From: Pseudomonas akapageensis
Lineage (GTDB): Bacteria; Pseudomonadota; Gammaproteobacteria; Pseudomonadales; Pseudomonadaceae
Reading direction: 5' to 3'
Assembly (NCBI RefSeq): GCF_011355085.1
Contig: NZ_VXCP01000057.1
Location: 38,874 to 102,873 of the forward strand
Length of the DNA stretch: 64,000 bases
The notes beneath the pieces are model-generated. The model worked only from the letters and a program-made list of their open reading frames with translations. It did not search any database and was not told the origin of the DNA. The translations under genes and the position numbers were made by a program. Numbering within the stretch: position 1 is the stretch's first letter; each line of letters begins with the position of its first letter. This document shows positions 46,026 through 54,463 of this stretch, one piece after another.

Positions 46026-46964
46026 TTGTCAGATTTACCCCATGCAGCCCCACTGCCCGACGTGCAAAACCCACTGGTCCAGTACCTCGCGCGGTTGATG
46101 CCTTCCAGCCAATTGACCTTGAAGTACGTGCTGCAGGACGCTGCCGATCGCCTGGGTTTCGAAGATGTCGATATCCGCGAAGTGCCATGGCATCTGCTGC
46201 AGCCGGGCCATGTCACCTCGCTGGTGGCGGCATTGCGTGAAGACGGTTATGCGCCCAACACCTCGTCCTTGTATGTCAATGCGGTGCGCGGGGTCATGAA
46301 CGAAGCCTGGCGCTTGAGCCTGATCGACCAGGACCATCTGCTGAAAATGCGCTCGGTCAAGCCGGCGCAAGGGACGCGGCTGGGCACTGGTCGTAACCTC
46401 AAGCGCAGCCTGATCCGCGACCTGATGGACGTGTGCGCTGCCGACCCGCGCCCGCAGGGCCTGCGTGATGCCGCGGTGATCGCGATTCTCTATGGTTCGG
46501 GGATGCGCAAGTCCGAGTCGGTCAACCTGGAGCTGGCCCAGGTGGACTTTACCGAGCGCAGCCTTCAGGTAGTGGGCAAGGGCAACAAGCAGTTGATCAA
46601 GTACGCGCCACCCTGGGCCTTCGACAAGCTCAATGCCTGGCTGGCGTTTCGCCGCGAGCAGTTGCCCGAGGGGCAGGTCGACGACGCCTTCCTGTTCAAC
46701 CGGATCCGCCGTGGCAGCCACATCACCCGCGAGCGCATCACCAAGCATGCGATCTACTACATTGCTCGCCAGCGCGGGCACCAGGTCGGCGTGAAAATCA
46801 TGCCCCACGATTTCCGTCGCTCGTTCATCACCCGTGTCATCGAAGAACACGACCTGTCGATCGCGCAGAAACTGGCCCATCACACCAATATCCAGACCAC
46901 CGCCAACTACGACATGCGCGATGACAACGAGCGGCGGCGGGCGGTGGATCGCTATGACTATTGA
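46026..46964 (+). CDS. Tyrosine recombinase / integrase
   Basis: A ~312-residue site-specific recombinase. The catalytic set is R161 (YGSGMRKSE), H261-x2-R264 (MPHDFRRSF), H286 and nucleophile Y295 (AHHTNIQTTANYD); an N-terminal core-binding SAM-like domain covers residues ~15-110. TTG 46026 has CAGGATTCAGG just ahead and is preferred; GTG 45963 is an alternative start. It stands alone between the toxin-like gene and a ClpP-like gene (convergent, 7-bp overlap), with no phage genes or att sites visible. Confidence 0.85.
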   Translation: MSDLPHAAPLPDVQNPLVQYLARLMPSSQLTLKYVLQDAADRLGFEDVDIREVPWHLLQPGHVTSLVAALREDGYAPNTSSLYVNAVRGVMNEAWRLSLIDQDHLLKMRSVKPAQGTRLGTGRNLKRSLIRDLMDVCAADPRPQGLRDAAVIAILYGSGMRKSESVNLELAQVDFTERSLQVVGKGNKQLIKYAPPWAFDKLNAWLAFRREQLPEGQVDDAFLFNRIRRGSHITRERITKHAIYYIARQRGHQVGVKIMPHDFRRSFITRVIEEHDLSIAQKLAHHTNIQTTANYDMRDDNERRRAVDRYDY

Positions 46965-47521
46965 GCGCTGACCTTCCAGTGCACCGCGCCTTCGGGAAAG
47001 GTGACCTGCTCCATCTTGTGGGCCAGGCCATAGATCAGTGAATCCTTGGCGGTAATCACTTTTTCTTCTGCCGAGAGGCACTTGAAGATATCGAGCTGCT
47101 CTTGCGGCTCCTCGATTTCGTCCTGGAATATCTCGGCATAGCGTTGCAGGTCGTTGTTGAGGCTGAAGAAGTACTCGCGCAGCCGGGAATGCTCCACCGA
47201 GTTCTGGCTGAAGTACCAGTTCATCGGGTGGATCAGAAAGCGTGAATGAGGCGTGGCGATGCGTACGGTGGCCGCCAGGTAGACCACGATCCCCATGGAC
47301 TCGATATTGCCGGCATTGATAGCCACCAGGGGCACCGGCAGCGACTTGAGAAAGGTGTAGGTGGTGAAGCCGAAGTTGGTGCTGCCGCCCGTGGTCGAGA
47401 GGTTCAGCCACAGCGAGGTGGCGCCCGCGTCGATGGCTTCGAGGCACTGATCGCGAAAGCGCTCGTGGGTGCTCTGATCGATCTGGCAATGAAAGTGCAC
47501 GATGTGTTGAGTCACTGCCAA
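46958..47521 (-). CDS. ClpP-like serine peptidase (S14 family)
   Basis: A 187-residue protein with the ClpP fold: catalytic S75 in NIESMGIVVYLAA and H98 in PHSRFLIHPMNW, and a C-terminal AEEKVITAKDSLIYGLAHKM like the ClpP handle end. It is a divergent paralogue, not the housekeeping ClpP, and no Clp ATPase lies beside it. Its partner is unknown. The ATG is at 47521; it is followed convergently by the recombinase. Confidence 0.82.
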   Translation of the reverse strand: MAVTQHIVHFHCQIDQSTHERFRDQCLEAIDAGATSLWLNLSTTGGSTNFGFTTYTFLKSLPVPLVAINAGNIESMGIVVYLAATVRIATPHSRFLIHPMNWYFSQNSVEHSRLREYFFSLNNDLQRYAEIFQDEIEEPQEQLDIFKCLSAEEKVITAKDSLIYGLAHKMEQVTFPEGAVHWKVSAQ

Positions 47522-47533
47522 AGTCCCCGTCGC

Positions 47534-47572
47534 AAAAAAGGCCGGTACACAAGCTTGGCTCGTGTCCGGCCC
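47534..47572 (-). terminator. Intrinsic terminator after the KGG-type small gene
   Basis: On the minus strand, stem GGCCGGACAC / GTGT-CCGGCC (47563-47572 with 47541-47551, one bulge) is followed by TTTTTT. Confidence 0.75.
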
Positions 47573-47586
47573 GGGGTCAACTTCGA

Positions 47587-47760
47587 CTATTTGCGGCCGC
47601 CACCCTGTGGAGTCTGGCCACCTCTTTTTTGGGCATCGCTGCTTTTGCTGCGATCATCTGGCATTTTGCCTGCACCGGTGCTTCCGGAGGCTTGTCCGCC
47701 TTTTTTTCCGGCGTCGGTGGCTTTATCTTTTGCAGGAGTCGACTTGCCTGGCTTATCCAT
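47587..47760 (-). CDS. Small basic Gly/Lys/Ser-rich protein (KGG-type)
   Basis: A 57-residue protein, MDKPGKSTPAKDKATDAGKK then GGQASGSTGAGKMPDDRSKS, ending QKRGGQTPQGGGRK. Its KKGGQ and KRGGQ motifs resemble stress-induced KGG-repeat proteins (YciG style). The ATG 47760 has AGAGGAAAG ~7 bp upstream and the gene ends in a strong terminator, so the reading is well supported although short and in a different frame from a longer spurious ORF. Function unknown. Confidence 0.72.
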   Translation of the reverse strand: MDKPGKSTPAKDKATDAGKKGGQASGSTGAGKMPDDRSKSSDAQKRGGQTPQGGGRK

Positions 47761-47868
47761 GATGCTTTCCTCTGTTCAAATGAAAGCGCGAGGATCTGTT
47801 CCTCACAGAACATGGGAATCGAATCACCGGATAAAGTTTATTAATACTCCATAAACAATGACGAACGG

Positions 47869-48747
47869 TTACGGGAGCAACCCCTCCATGATTCGCAGGC
47901 AATGAGTCAGCCCCGGCGACATATCGCCGATGCGTCGGCTGAGAATGATCGGCGAGGTGGCGTTGGCATCGAGCAACGGGGTATAGCCGATGTCGGCGCG
48001 GTGCAGCACCTGCACGGACGCCGGTACCAGGGTCACGCCGATTCCGGCGGCCACCAGGCCGATGGCTGTCTGCAGTTCGTTGGTCCATTGGGCGACCTTG
48101 ATGCTCAGGCCGTGGGCGTCGAACAACGCGATCACATGGTCGGCATAACTGGGCCGCGGGTTGCCGGGGTAGAGCACGAAGGGCTCGCTGGCCAAATCCT
48201 TGAGGCTGACCGGGCCTGCCAGCAATGGATGGCCGGTGGGGAGGGCGGCCACCAGGCGGTCTTCGGTCAGTACCCGTTGTTCGATGGCCGGATCGTCGAT
48301 GCGGATTCGGCCGAAGCCGATATCGATGCGCCCGGCTTTGAGTGCCTGTACCTGCTGCAGGGTGGTCATTTCCGACAGGCCCAGCTCAAGCTCGATTTCA
48401 TCGCCGCTACGCAGGCGGCGGATCAGGTCGGGGAGCACGCCATAGAGGGTCGAAGGCGCAAAGCCGATGCCCAGCCAGGTTTTCTCGCCCAGGCCAATGC
48501 GCCGGGTGTTGTCGCAGACCTTGGCCAGTTGTTCCAGCAGGGCGCTGGAGTGCTCATAGAAGAAGCGCCCGGCTTCGGTCAGACGCAGGGGGCGACCGCG
48601 TTCGAGCAGGGTGACGCCGAGTTCGTCTTCCAGCTGCTGGATCTGCCGGCTCAGGGGGGGCTGGGCGATGTGCAGGCGTTCGGCGGCGCGGGTAAAGTTC
48701 AGGGTTTCGCCCAGGACCTGGTAGTAGCGTAGGTGGCGGAGTTCCAT
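47869..48747 (-). CDS. catR: LysR-type regulator of the catechol branch, CatR
   Basis: A 292-residue LysR protein with HTH core FTRAAERLHIAQPPLSRQIQ (residues ~18-37) and effector domain from ~90. Muconate is the known inducer for CatR/BenM relatives. It is divergent from catB, with an operator-like palindrome between. ATG 48747 has AAGGA ~8 bp upstream. A REP-like pair lies in its promoter region. Confidence 0.9.
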   Translation of the reverse strand: MELRHLRYYQVLGETLNFTRAAERLHIAQPPLSRQIQQLEDELGVTLLERGRPLRLTEAGRFFYEHSSALLEQLAKVCDNTRRIGLGEKTWLGIGFAPSTLYGVLPDLIRRLRSGDEIELELGLSEMTTLQQVQALKAGRIDIGFGRIRIDDPAIEQRVLTEDRLVAALPTGHPLLAGPVSLKDLASEPFVLYPGNPRPSYADHVIALFDAHGLSIKVAQWTNELQTAIGLVAAGIGVTLVPASVQVLHRADIGYTPLLDANATSPIILSRRIGDMSPGLTHCLRIMEGLLP

Positions 48748-48761
48748 GGGGAGTATTCCTT

Positions 48762-48849
48762 CTCGTTCCCACGCTCCGCGTGGGAATGCAGTGGCAAGAC
48801 GCTCCAGCGTCGGGGCCGGAGGCATTCCCACGCAGAGCGTGGGAACGAG
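48762..48849. repeat. REP-like repeat pair, GTTCCCACGCT family, in the catR-catB gap
   Basis: Standard ends ctcgttcccacgctccgcg and gcgtgggaacgag with a shorter interior; immediately upstream of the catR start. Confidence 0.85.
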
Positions 48850-48860
48850 GTGTACGTTAA

Positions 48861-48875
48861 ATACCTTAAAGGTAT
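48861..48875. promoter_or_regulatory. CatR recognition palindrome ahead of catB
   Basis: ATACCTTAAAGGTAT contains T-N11-A with perfect 6-bp arms, ~87 bp before the catB start, followed by AGACC near 48882. The layout matches known CatR-binding catBCA promoters. Confidence 0.7.
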
Positions 48876-48961
48876 CACTCCAGACCAATTCTATATTGGA
48901 TCCCCACAAAAAGCCGTACGAGAATCGCCCTCAGAACTTCAAGAACCTAGTGGGTATCGTC

Positions 48962-50110
48962 ATGCTTCCTTCTGCCATTGAATCCATCGAGACGATCATC
49001 GTCGATCTGCCGACCATCCGCCCGCACAAGCTGGCGATGCACACCATGCAGAACCAGACCCTGGTGATCATCCGCCTGCGCTGTGCCGACGGCATCGAAG
49101 GGATCGGCGAATCGACCACTATCGGTGGCCTGAGCTATGGCGGCGAAAGCCCCGACAGCATCAAGACCAACATCGACCAGCATTTCACCCCTTTGCTGAT
49201 CGGTCAGGACAGTAACAACATCAACGCCGCCATGTTGCGCCTGGAGCGCAGCATCAAGGGCAATACCTTCGCCAAGTCCGGTATCGAGACCGCACTGCTC
49301 GATGCCCTGGGCAAGCGCCTCGGCCTGCCGGTCAGCGAATTGCTCGGCGGCCGCGTGCGCGATGCCTTGCCGGTGGCCTGGACCCTGGCCAGCGGCGACA
49401 CCGCCAAGGACATCGCCGAAGCCGAACACATGCTCGACATCCGTCGCCACCGCATCTTCAAGCTGAAGATCGGTGCCGGCGAGGTCAACCGCGATTTGGC
49501 TCACGTCATCGCGATCAAGAAAGCCCTGGGCGATCGTGCCAGTGTGCGCGTGGACGTCAACCAGGCCTGGGATGAAGCGGTGGCGCTGCGCGCGTGCCGG
49601 GTCCTGGGCGACAATGGCATCGACCTGATCGAGCAGCCGATCTCGCGCAACAACCGCATGGGCATGGCTCGCCTGAACGCCATCAGCCCGGTGCCGATCA
49701 TGGCCGACGAATCCATCGAATGCGTTGAGGATGCCTTCAACGTGGCGCGTGAAGGCGCAGCCTCGGTGTTTGCCCTGAAGATCGCCAAGAACGGCGGGCC
49801 ACGGGCCATCCTGCGCACGGCGGCCATCGCCGAAGCGGCGGGTATCGCCCTGTACGGCGGCACCATGCTCGAAGGCGGTATCGGCACCCTGGCCACGGCC
49901 CACGCCTGCCTGACCCTGAACAAACTGAGCTGGGACACCGAATTGTTCGGCCCCTTGTTGCTGACTGAAGACGTCATCAACGAGAAGCCGGTCTACCGTG
50001 ATTTCGAACTGCACGTGTCGCAGGCGCCCGGGCTTGGCCTGAGCCTCGACGAAGAGCGCCTGGCGTTCTTCCGCCGCGACAAGGCAACCACCGCCATCCA
50101 TCAGGCTTGA
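48962..50110 (+). CDS. catB: Muconate cycloisomerase
   Basis: A 382-residue enolase-superfamily enzyme converting cis,cis-muconate to muconolactone. Seen: TIRPHKLAMHTMQNQTLVII and FAKSGIETALLDALGKRLG, the Lys pair in FKLKIGAG, metal acids in RVDVNQAWDE, IEQPIS and MADES. ATG 48962 is used; GTG 48950 is possible. First gene of catBCA. Confidence 0.95.
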   Translation: MLPSAIESIETIIVDLPTIRPHKLAMHTMQNQTLVIIRLRCADGIEGIGESTTIGGLSYGGESPDSIKTNIDQHFTPLLIGQDSNNINAAMLRLERSIKGNTFAKSGIETALLDALGKRLGLPVSELLGGRVRDALPVAWTLASGDTAKDIAEAEHMLDIRRHRIFKLKIGAGEVNRDLAHVIAIKKALGDRASVRVDVNQAWDEAVALRACRVLGDNGIDLIEQPISRNNRMGMARLNAISPVPIMADESIECVEDAFNVAREGAASVFALKIAKNGGPRAILRTAAIAEAAGIALYGGTMLEGGIGTLATAHACLTLNKLSWDTELFGPLLLTEDVINEKPVYRDFELHVSQAPGLGLSLDEERLAFFRRDKATTAIHQA

Positions 50111-50120
50111 GGAGAGCATC

Positions 50121-50411
50121 ATGCTGTTTCACGTAAAAATGACTGTGAACCTGCCAGTCGACATGGATCCGGAGCGTGCCGCCCGGCTCAAGGCCGACGA
50201 GAAGGCCCTGGCGCAGCGCCTGCAAGCCGAGGGCAAGTGGCGCCACCTGTGGCGCATCGCCGGCCTGTACGCCAACTACAGCGTATTCGACGTCGATAGC
50301 GTGCAGGAACTGCACGACACGTTGATGCAGCTGCCGCTTTACCCCTACATGGCCATCGAAGTGAATGCACTGTGCCGGCATCCGTCCTCGATTCACGAGG
50401 ACGATCGCTGA
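50121..50411 (+). CDS. catC: Muconolactone delta-isomerase
   Basis: A 96-residue enzyme converting muconolactone to beta-ketoadipate enol-lactone. MLFHVKMTVNLPVDMDPERA, GKWRHLWRIAGLYANYSVFD and the C-terminal LPLYPYMAIEVNALCRHPSS are diagnostic. It starts 10 bp after catB. Confidence 0.97.
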   Translation: MLFHVKMTVNLPVDMDPERAARLKADEKALAQRLQAEGKWRHLWRIAGLYANYSVFDVDSVQELHDTLMQLPLYPYMAIEVNALCRHPSSIHEDDR

Positions 50412-50460
50412 GCGAATCGTCTGTAGCTGCTACTAATAAATACAAGATGAGGATGTAATC

Positions 50461-51390
50461 ATGAATGTAAAAATTTCCCACACTGCCGAAGTACAGAAGT
50501 TCCTTGAAGAAGCCAGCGGCCTGCACAACGACGCCGGCAGCCCACGCGCCAAGGCCCTGATCTACCGTATCCTGCGCGATACCGTAAACATCATCGAAGA
50601 CCTCAACGTCACCCCGGAAGAGTTCTGGAAAGCGGTCAACTACCTCAACGAGCTGGGCGCCCGTCAGGAAGCCGGCCTGGTGGTAGCAGGCCTGGGCCTG
50701 GAGCACTACCTGGACCTGTTGATGGACGCGGAAGACGAGCAGGCCGGCCAGACCGGCGGCACCCCACGCACCATCGAAGGACCGCTGTACGTCGCCGGCG
50801 CACCGCTGTCGAACTACGAAGCGCGCCTGGACGACGGCACCGACCCGGGCGTTCCACTGTTCATGCAGGGCCAGGTCTTCAACACTGACGGCCAGCCACT
50901 GGCAGGCGCAGTGGTCGACGTCTGGCAGGCCAACACCGGTGGTACCTACTCGTACTTCGACGGCACCCAGTCGGAATTCAACCTGCGTCGCCGCATCGTC
51001 ACCGATGCCGAAGGCCGCTACCGTTTCCGCAGCATCGTGCCGTCGGGCTACGGCTGCCCACCGGATGGTCCGACCCAGCAGCTGCTCGACCAACTGGGCC
51101 GTCACGGCCAGCGTCCGGCGCACATTCACTTCTTCATCTCGGCGCCGGATCACCGTCACCTGACCACCCAGATCAACCTGTCGGGTGAAAAGTACCTGCA
51201 CGATGACTTCGCCTACGCCACCCGTGACGAGCTGATCGCGCAGATCGACTTCTTCGACGACCAGCAGCGTGCCGCTGCCCACGGCGTGGAAGGGCGCTTT
51301 GCCGAAATCGTCTTCGATTTCACCCTGCAGTCCACGGCTGAGCCCAAGGAGCAGCAGCGTCGCGAGCGGGTCCGCGCGCTGGAAGACTGA
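50461..51390 (+). CDS. catA: Catechol 1,2-dioxygenase
   Basis: A 309-residue non-haem Fe(III) intradiol dioxygenase cleaving catechol to cis,cis-muconate. Iron ligands fit the family: Tyr in EGPLYVAGAP and in VPSGYGCPPDG, His in LGRHGQRP and PAHIHFF. The N-terminal helical linker domain is present. It ends the catBCA operon with a clear terminator. Confidence 0.97.
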   Translation: MNVKISHTAEVQKFLEEASGLHNDAGSPRAKALIYRILRDTVNIIEDLNVTPEEFWKAVNYLNELGARQEAGLVVAGLGLEHYLDLLMDAEDEQAGQTGGTPRTIEGPLYVAGAPLSNYEARLDDGTDPGVPLFMQGQVFNTDGQPLAGAVVDVWQANTGGTYSYFDGTQSEFNLRRRIVTDAEGRYRFRSIVPSGYGCPPDGPTQQLLDQLGRHGQRPAHIHFFISAPDHRHLTTQINLSGEKYLHDDFAYATRDELIAQIDFFDDQQRAAAHGVEGRFAEIVFDFTLQSTAEPKEQQRRERVRALED

Positions 51391-51408
51391 TCGGCGAGCG
51401 CTGTAAGC

Positions 51409-51439
51409 AAGGCTGCGAGACCACTGATCTCGCGGCCTT
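51409..51439 (+). terminator. Intrinsic terminator of catBCA
   Basis: Stem AAGGCTGCGAGA / TCTCGCGGCCTT (51409-51420 with 51428-51439, one G-T) followed by TTCGCTTT, 18 bp after the catA stop. Confidence 0.8.
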
Positions 51440-51489
51440 TCGCTTTATCCGGACTCCGATAGAATGGCTGTAATCCGATAACAATAAAT

Positions 51490-52461
51490 GTGAGTGATAT
51501 GCCGATGGATGCGCGCCTGCTCAGTGACCGCAGCGTGGTGTTTGACCATGCCGACCCCTATGCGGTGTCCGGCTACGTCAATCAGCATGTGGGCGGTCAT
51601 TGCATTCGCCTGCCCAGGCACGGCAGCCCGCAAGCCAGCCTCAACCACCGCAAGTTCGCCGACCTGGACCTGTGCCGCATCAGCTACGGTGGCAGCGTAC
51701 GGGTCACCTCGACGGCCCTGGAAACCATCTATCACCTGCAAGTGCTGTTGCAGGGCAATTGCCTGTGGCGCGGGCATGGCCAGGAGCACTACTTCGCCCC
51801 GGGCGAGTTGCTGCTGATCAACCCGGACGATCCGGTCGACCTGACCTATTCCGACGATTGCGAAAAATTCATCCTGAAAATGCCCACCAGCCTGATCGAA
51901 TCGGTCTGCGCCGAGCAGCGCTGGCTGCACCCGGGAGCGAGCGTGCGTTTTCTGGAAAATCGCTACCGGTTGAACGACCTCGAAGGCTTCGTCAACCTGC
52001 TGGGCATGATCTGCCAGGAGGCCGAGGCCAGCGACCCCATGATCCGGGTGCAGGAGCACTATGCGCAGATCGTGGCGAGCAAGATGCTCAGCCTGATGAA
52101 AACCGACGTGCGCCGCGACAGCCCGGGTTCGCCCGCAGTGACGTTCGAGGCCATTGCCGACTACATCGAACGCAACCTCAAACAGGACATCTGCATCGAA
52201 GAGCTGGCACGCCAGGCCAATGTGAGCCTGCGTTCGCTCTATGGCGTGTTCGAGCGCAACGCTCAAACCACGCCCAAGAGCTATATCCGCCAGAAAAAGC
52301 TCGAACGCATCAATGCCTGCCTCAGCGACCCCAGCTGCAACGTGCGCAATGTCACGGAGCTGGCGATGGATTACGGCTTCCTGCATCTGGGCCGTTTTTC
52401 CGAAAACTACCGCAACCAGTTCGGCGAATTGCCTTCCGACACCCTCAAGCGCCGGCGCTGA
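51490..52461 (+). CDS. benR: AraC/XylS-type activator of benzoate genes, BenR
   Basis: A 323-residue regulator: N-terminal benzoate-sensing domain (LSDRSVVFDHADPYAVSGYV; FADLDLCRISYGGSVRVTS) and C-terminal two-HTH AraC domain (DICIEELARQANVSLRSLYG and VTELAMDYGFLHLGRFSENY). It activates benABCD from the sites directly downstream. GTG 51490 is used here; ATG 51499 is nearly as likely and both have poor ribosome sites. Confidence 0.93.
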   Translation: MSDMPMDARLLSDRSVVFDHADPYAVSGYVNQHVGGHCIRLPRHGSPQASLNHRKFADLDLCRISYGGSVRVTSTALETIYHLQVLLQGNCLWRGHGQEHYFAPGELLLINPDDPVDLTYSDDCEKFILKMPTSLIESVCAEQRWLHPGASVRFLENRYRLNDLEGFVNLLGMICQEAEASDPMIRVQEHYAQIVASKMLSLMKTDVRRDSPGSPAVTFEAIADYIERNLKQDICIEELARQANVSLRSLYGVFERNAQTTPKSYIRQKKLERINACLSDPSCNVRNVTELAMDYGFLHLGRFSENYRNQFGELPSDTLKRRR

Positions 52462-52487
52462 TCGCGCGGGCGGCGTTTACGTGGCTT

Positions 52488-52502
52488 TGCACAAAACGGA
52501 CG
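52488..52502 (+). promoter_or_regulatory. BenR/XylS-like site 1 (degenerate)
   Basis: TGCA-CAAAAC-GGACG matches the TGCA-N6-GGNTA direct-repeat unit except at the end. It is 16 bp ahead of site 2. Confidence 0.55.
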
Positions 52503-52503
52503 C

Positions 52504-52518
52504 TGCACAAAACGGATA
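52504..52518 (+). promoter_or_regulatory. BenR/XylS-like site 2
   Basis: TGCA-CAAAAC-GGATA, a full match, 21 bp before site 3, as in XylS-type promoters. Confidence 0.8.
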
Positions 52519-52524
52519 GTGATC

Positions 52525-52539
52525 TGCATTAAGTGGATA
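52525..52539 (+). promoter_or_regulatory. BenR/XylS-like site 3 overlapping the benA -35 region
   Basis: TGCA-TTAAGT-GGATA; about 22 bp further on is TAGCAT (52561-52566), a plausible -10. benA starts at 52604. Confidence 0.8.
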
Positions 52540-52603
52540 TTGGCCAACACCTCCCAGTTCTAGCATGAGTCGTGCCTGAACAATAACAATGGAGGCGGTG
52601 GCC

Positions 52604-53968
52604 ATGACCCTGCAACCCGAATATCTTCACTCACTGCTAGAGGACGACAAAGACAAGGGTATCTACCGTTGCAAGCGGGAGATGTTCACCGATCCGCGTC
52701 TGTTCGACCTCGAAATGCAACACATCTTCGAAGGTAACTGGCTGTATCTCGCCCACGAGAGCCAGATTCCCAACAAGAACGACTTCTACACCACCACCAT
52801 GGGCCGGCAATCGATTTTCATTGCCCGCAACAAGGACGGTGAGCTCAACGCCTTCATCAATGCCTGCAGTCACCGTGGCGCCATGCTGTGCCGTCACAAG
52901 ACCGGCAACAAGTCGTCCTATACCTGCCCGTTCCACGGCTGGACGTTCAACAACTCCGGCAAGCTGCTCAAGGTCAAGGACCCGGCAGCGGCAGGTTACC
53001 CGTCGAGTTTCAACTGCGAAGGCTCCCACGACCTGACCAAAGTCGCCCGCTTCGAATCCTATCGCGGCTTCCTGTTCGGCAGCCTCAAGGCCGATGTCGC
53101 GCCCCTGATCGAACACCTGGGCGAGTCGGCCAAGATCATCGACATGATCGTCGACCAGTCTCCCGATGGCCTGGAAGTGCTGCGCGGTTCCTCCAGCTAC
53201 ATCTACGAAGGCAACTGGAAGCTGACCGCCGAGAACGGCGCCGATGGCTACCACGTCAGCTCCGTGCACTGGAACTACGCCGCCACCCAGAACCAGCGCA
53301 AGCAGCGTGAAGCCGGCGATGAAAACCCGACCATGAGCGCTGGCAGCTGGGCCAAGCAGGGCGGTGGCTTCTACTCCTTCGACAAGGGCCACATGCTGCT
53401 CTGGACCCGCTGGGCCAACCCGGAAGATCGCCCGCTGTACGAGCGCCGCGACGAACTGGCGCAGGATTTCGGCAAGGCGCGCGCCGACTGGATGATCGAA
53501 AATTCGCGCAACCTGTGCCTGTACCCCAACGTCTACCTGATGGACCAGTTCAGCTCGCAGATTCGCATCGCCCGTCCGATTTCCGTCAATCGCACCGAAA
53601 TCACCATCTACTGCATCGCACCCAAGGGCGAGAGCCGCGAAGCGCGTTCGTTGCGGATTCGCCAGTACGAAGACTTCTTCAACGTCAGTGGCATGGCCAC
53701 GCCCGATGACCTGGAAGAGTTCCGCTCCTGCCAGATGGGCTACCAGGGCAGCACCACCACCTGGAACGACATGTCCCGCGGCGCCGAGCACTGGATCGAA
53801 GGTGCCGATGCGGCGGCCGAGGAAATCGACCTCAAGCCACTGCTCAGTGGCGTACGCACCGAAGACGAAGGCCTGTTCGTGCTGCAGCACAAGTACTGGC
53901 AGGAAACCATGCTCAAGGCCCTGGCCGAAGAGCAAGCCAGGCTGATCCCAGTGGAGGCCGCGCAATGA
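52604..53968 (+). CDS. benA: Benzoate 1,2-dioxygenase large (alpha) subunit
   Basis: A 454-residue Rieske non-haem-iron oxygenase subunit. Rieske ligands are CSHRG and CPFHGW (C-x-H and C-x2-H); the mononuclear iron site is GADGYHVSSVHW. It dihydroxylates benzoate with BenB and BenC. ATG 52604 is chosen since GGAGG lies ~9 bp ahead; the earlier ATG contains that ribosome site. It overlaps benB by 4 bp. Confidence 0.96.
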   Translation: MTLQPEYLHSLLEDDKDKGIYRCKREMFTDPRLFDLEMQHIFEGNWLYLAHESQIPNKNDFYTTTMGRQSIFIARNKDGELNAFINACSHRGAMLCRHKTGNKSSYTCPFHGWTFNNSGKLLKVKDPAAAGYPSSFNCEGSHDLTKVARFESYRGFLFGSLKADVAPLIEHLGESAKIIDMIVDQSPDGLEVLRGSSSYIYEGNWKLTAENGADGYHVSSVHWNYAATQNQRKQREAGDENPTMSAGSWAKQGGGFYSFDKGHMLLWTRWANPEDRPLYERRDELAQDFGKARADWMIENSRNLCLYPNVYLMDQFSSQIRIARPISVNRTEITIYCIAPKGESREARSLRIRQYEDFFNVSGMATPDDLEEFRSCQMGYQGSTTTWNDMSRGAEHWIEGADAAAEEIDLKPLLSGVRTEDEGLFVLQHKYWQETMLKALAEEQARLIPVEAAQ

Positions 53969-54453
53969 GCATTTCCCATGACGCAGTGCGCGACTTCCTG
54001 TACCGCGAAGCGCGCTACCTGGACGACAAGGACTGGGACAACTGGCTGGAGCTGTACGCCGCCGACGCCACCTTCTGGATGCCGTCCTGGGACGACAACG
54101 ACGAGTTGACCGAAGACCCGCAGACCGAAATCTCGCTGATCTGGTACGGCAACCGCACAGGTCTGGAAGACCGCATCTTCCGCATCAAGACCGAGCGCTC
54201 CAGTGCCAGCGTCCCCGACACCCGGACCTCGCACAACATCAGCAACATCGAAGTGCTCGAACAGGGCGATGGCCTGTGCAAGGTGCGCTTCAACTGGCAC
54301 ACCCTGAGTTTTCGCTACAAGACCGTCGACAGCTACTTCGGTAGCAGTTTCTACACCCTGGACATTCGTGGCGAACAGCCGCTGATCAAAGCCAAGAAAG
54401 TCATCCTGAAGAACGACTACGTTCGCCAGGTGATCGACGTCTACCATATCTGA
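53965..54453 (+). CDS. benB: Benzoate 1,2-dioxygenase small (beta) subunit
   Basis: A 162-residue structural subunit with the NTF2-like fold of the family (REARYLDDKDWDNWLELYAA, then FWMPSWDDNDELTEDPQTEI). It forms the alpha3beta3 oxygenase with BenA. Starts inside the benA stop (ATGA). Confidence 0.96.
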   Translation: MSISHDAVRDFLYREARYLDDKDWDNWLELYAADATFWMPSWDDNDELTEDPQTEISLIWYGNRTGLEDRIFRIKTERSSASVPDTRTSHNISNIEVLEQGDGLCKVRFNWHTLSFRYKTVDSYFGSSFYTLDIRGEQPLIKAKKVILKNDYVRQVIDVYHI

Positions 54454-54463
54454 GGCCGCCATC

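Noticed and set aside
47577..47813. 78-codon frame on minus starting MFCEEQ
   Set aside because: It overlaps the better supported 57-codon gene, which has a strong ribosome site and ends before the terminator.
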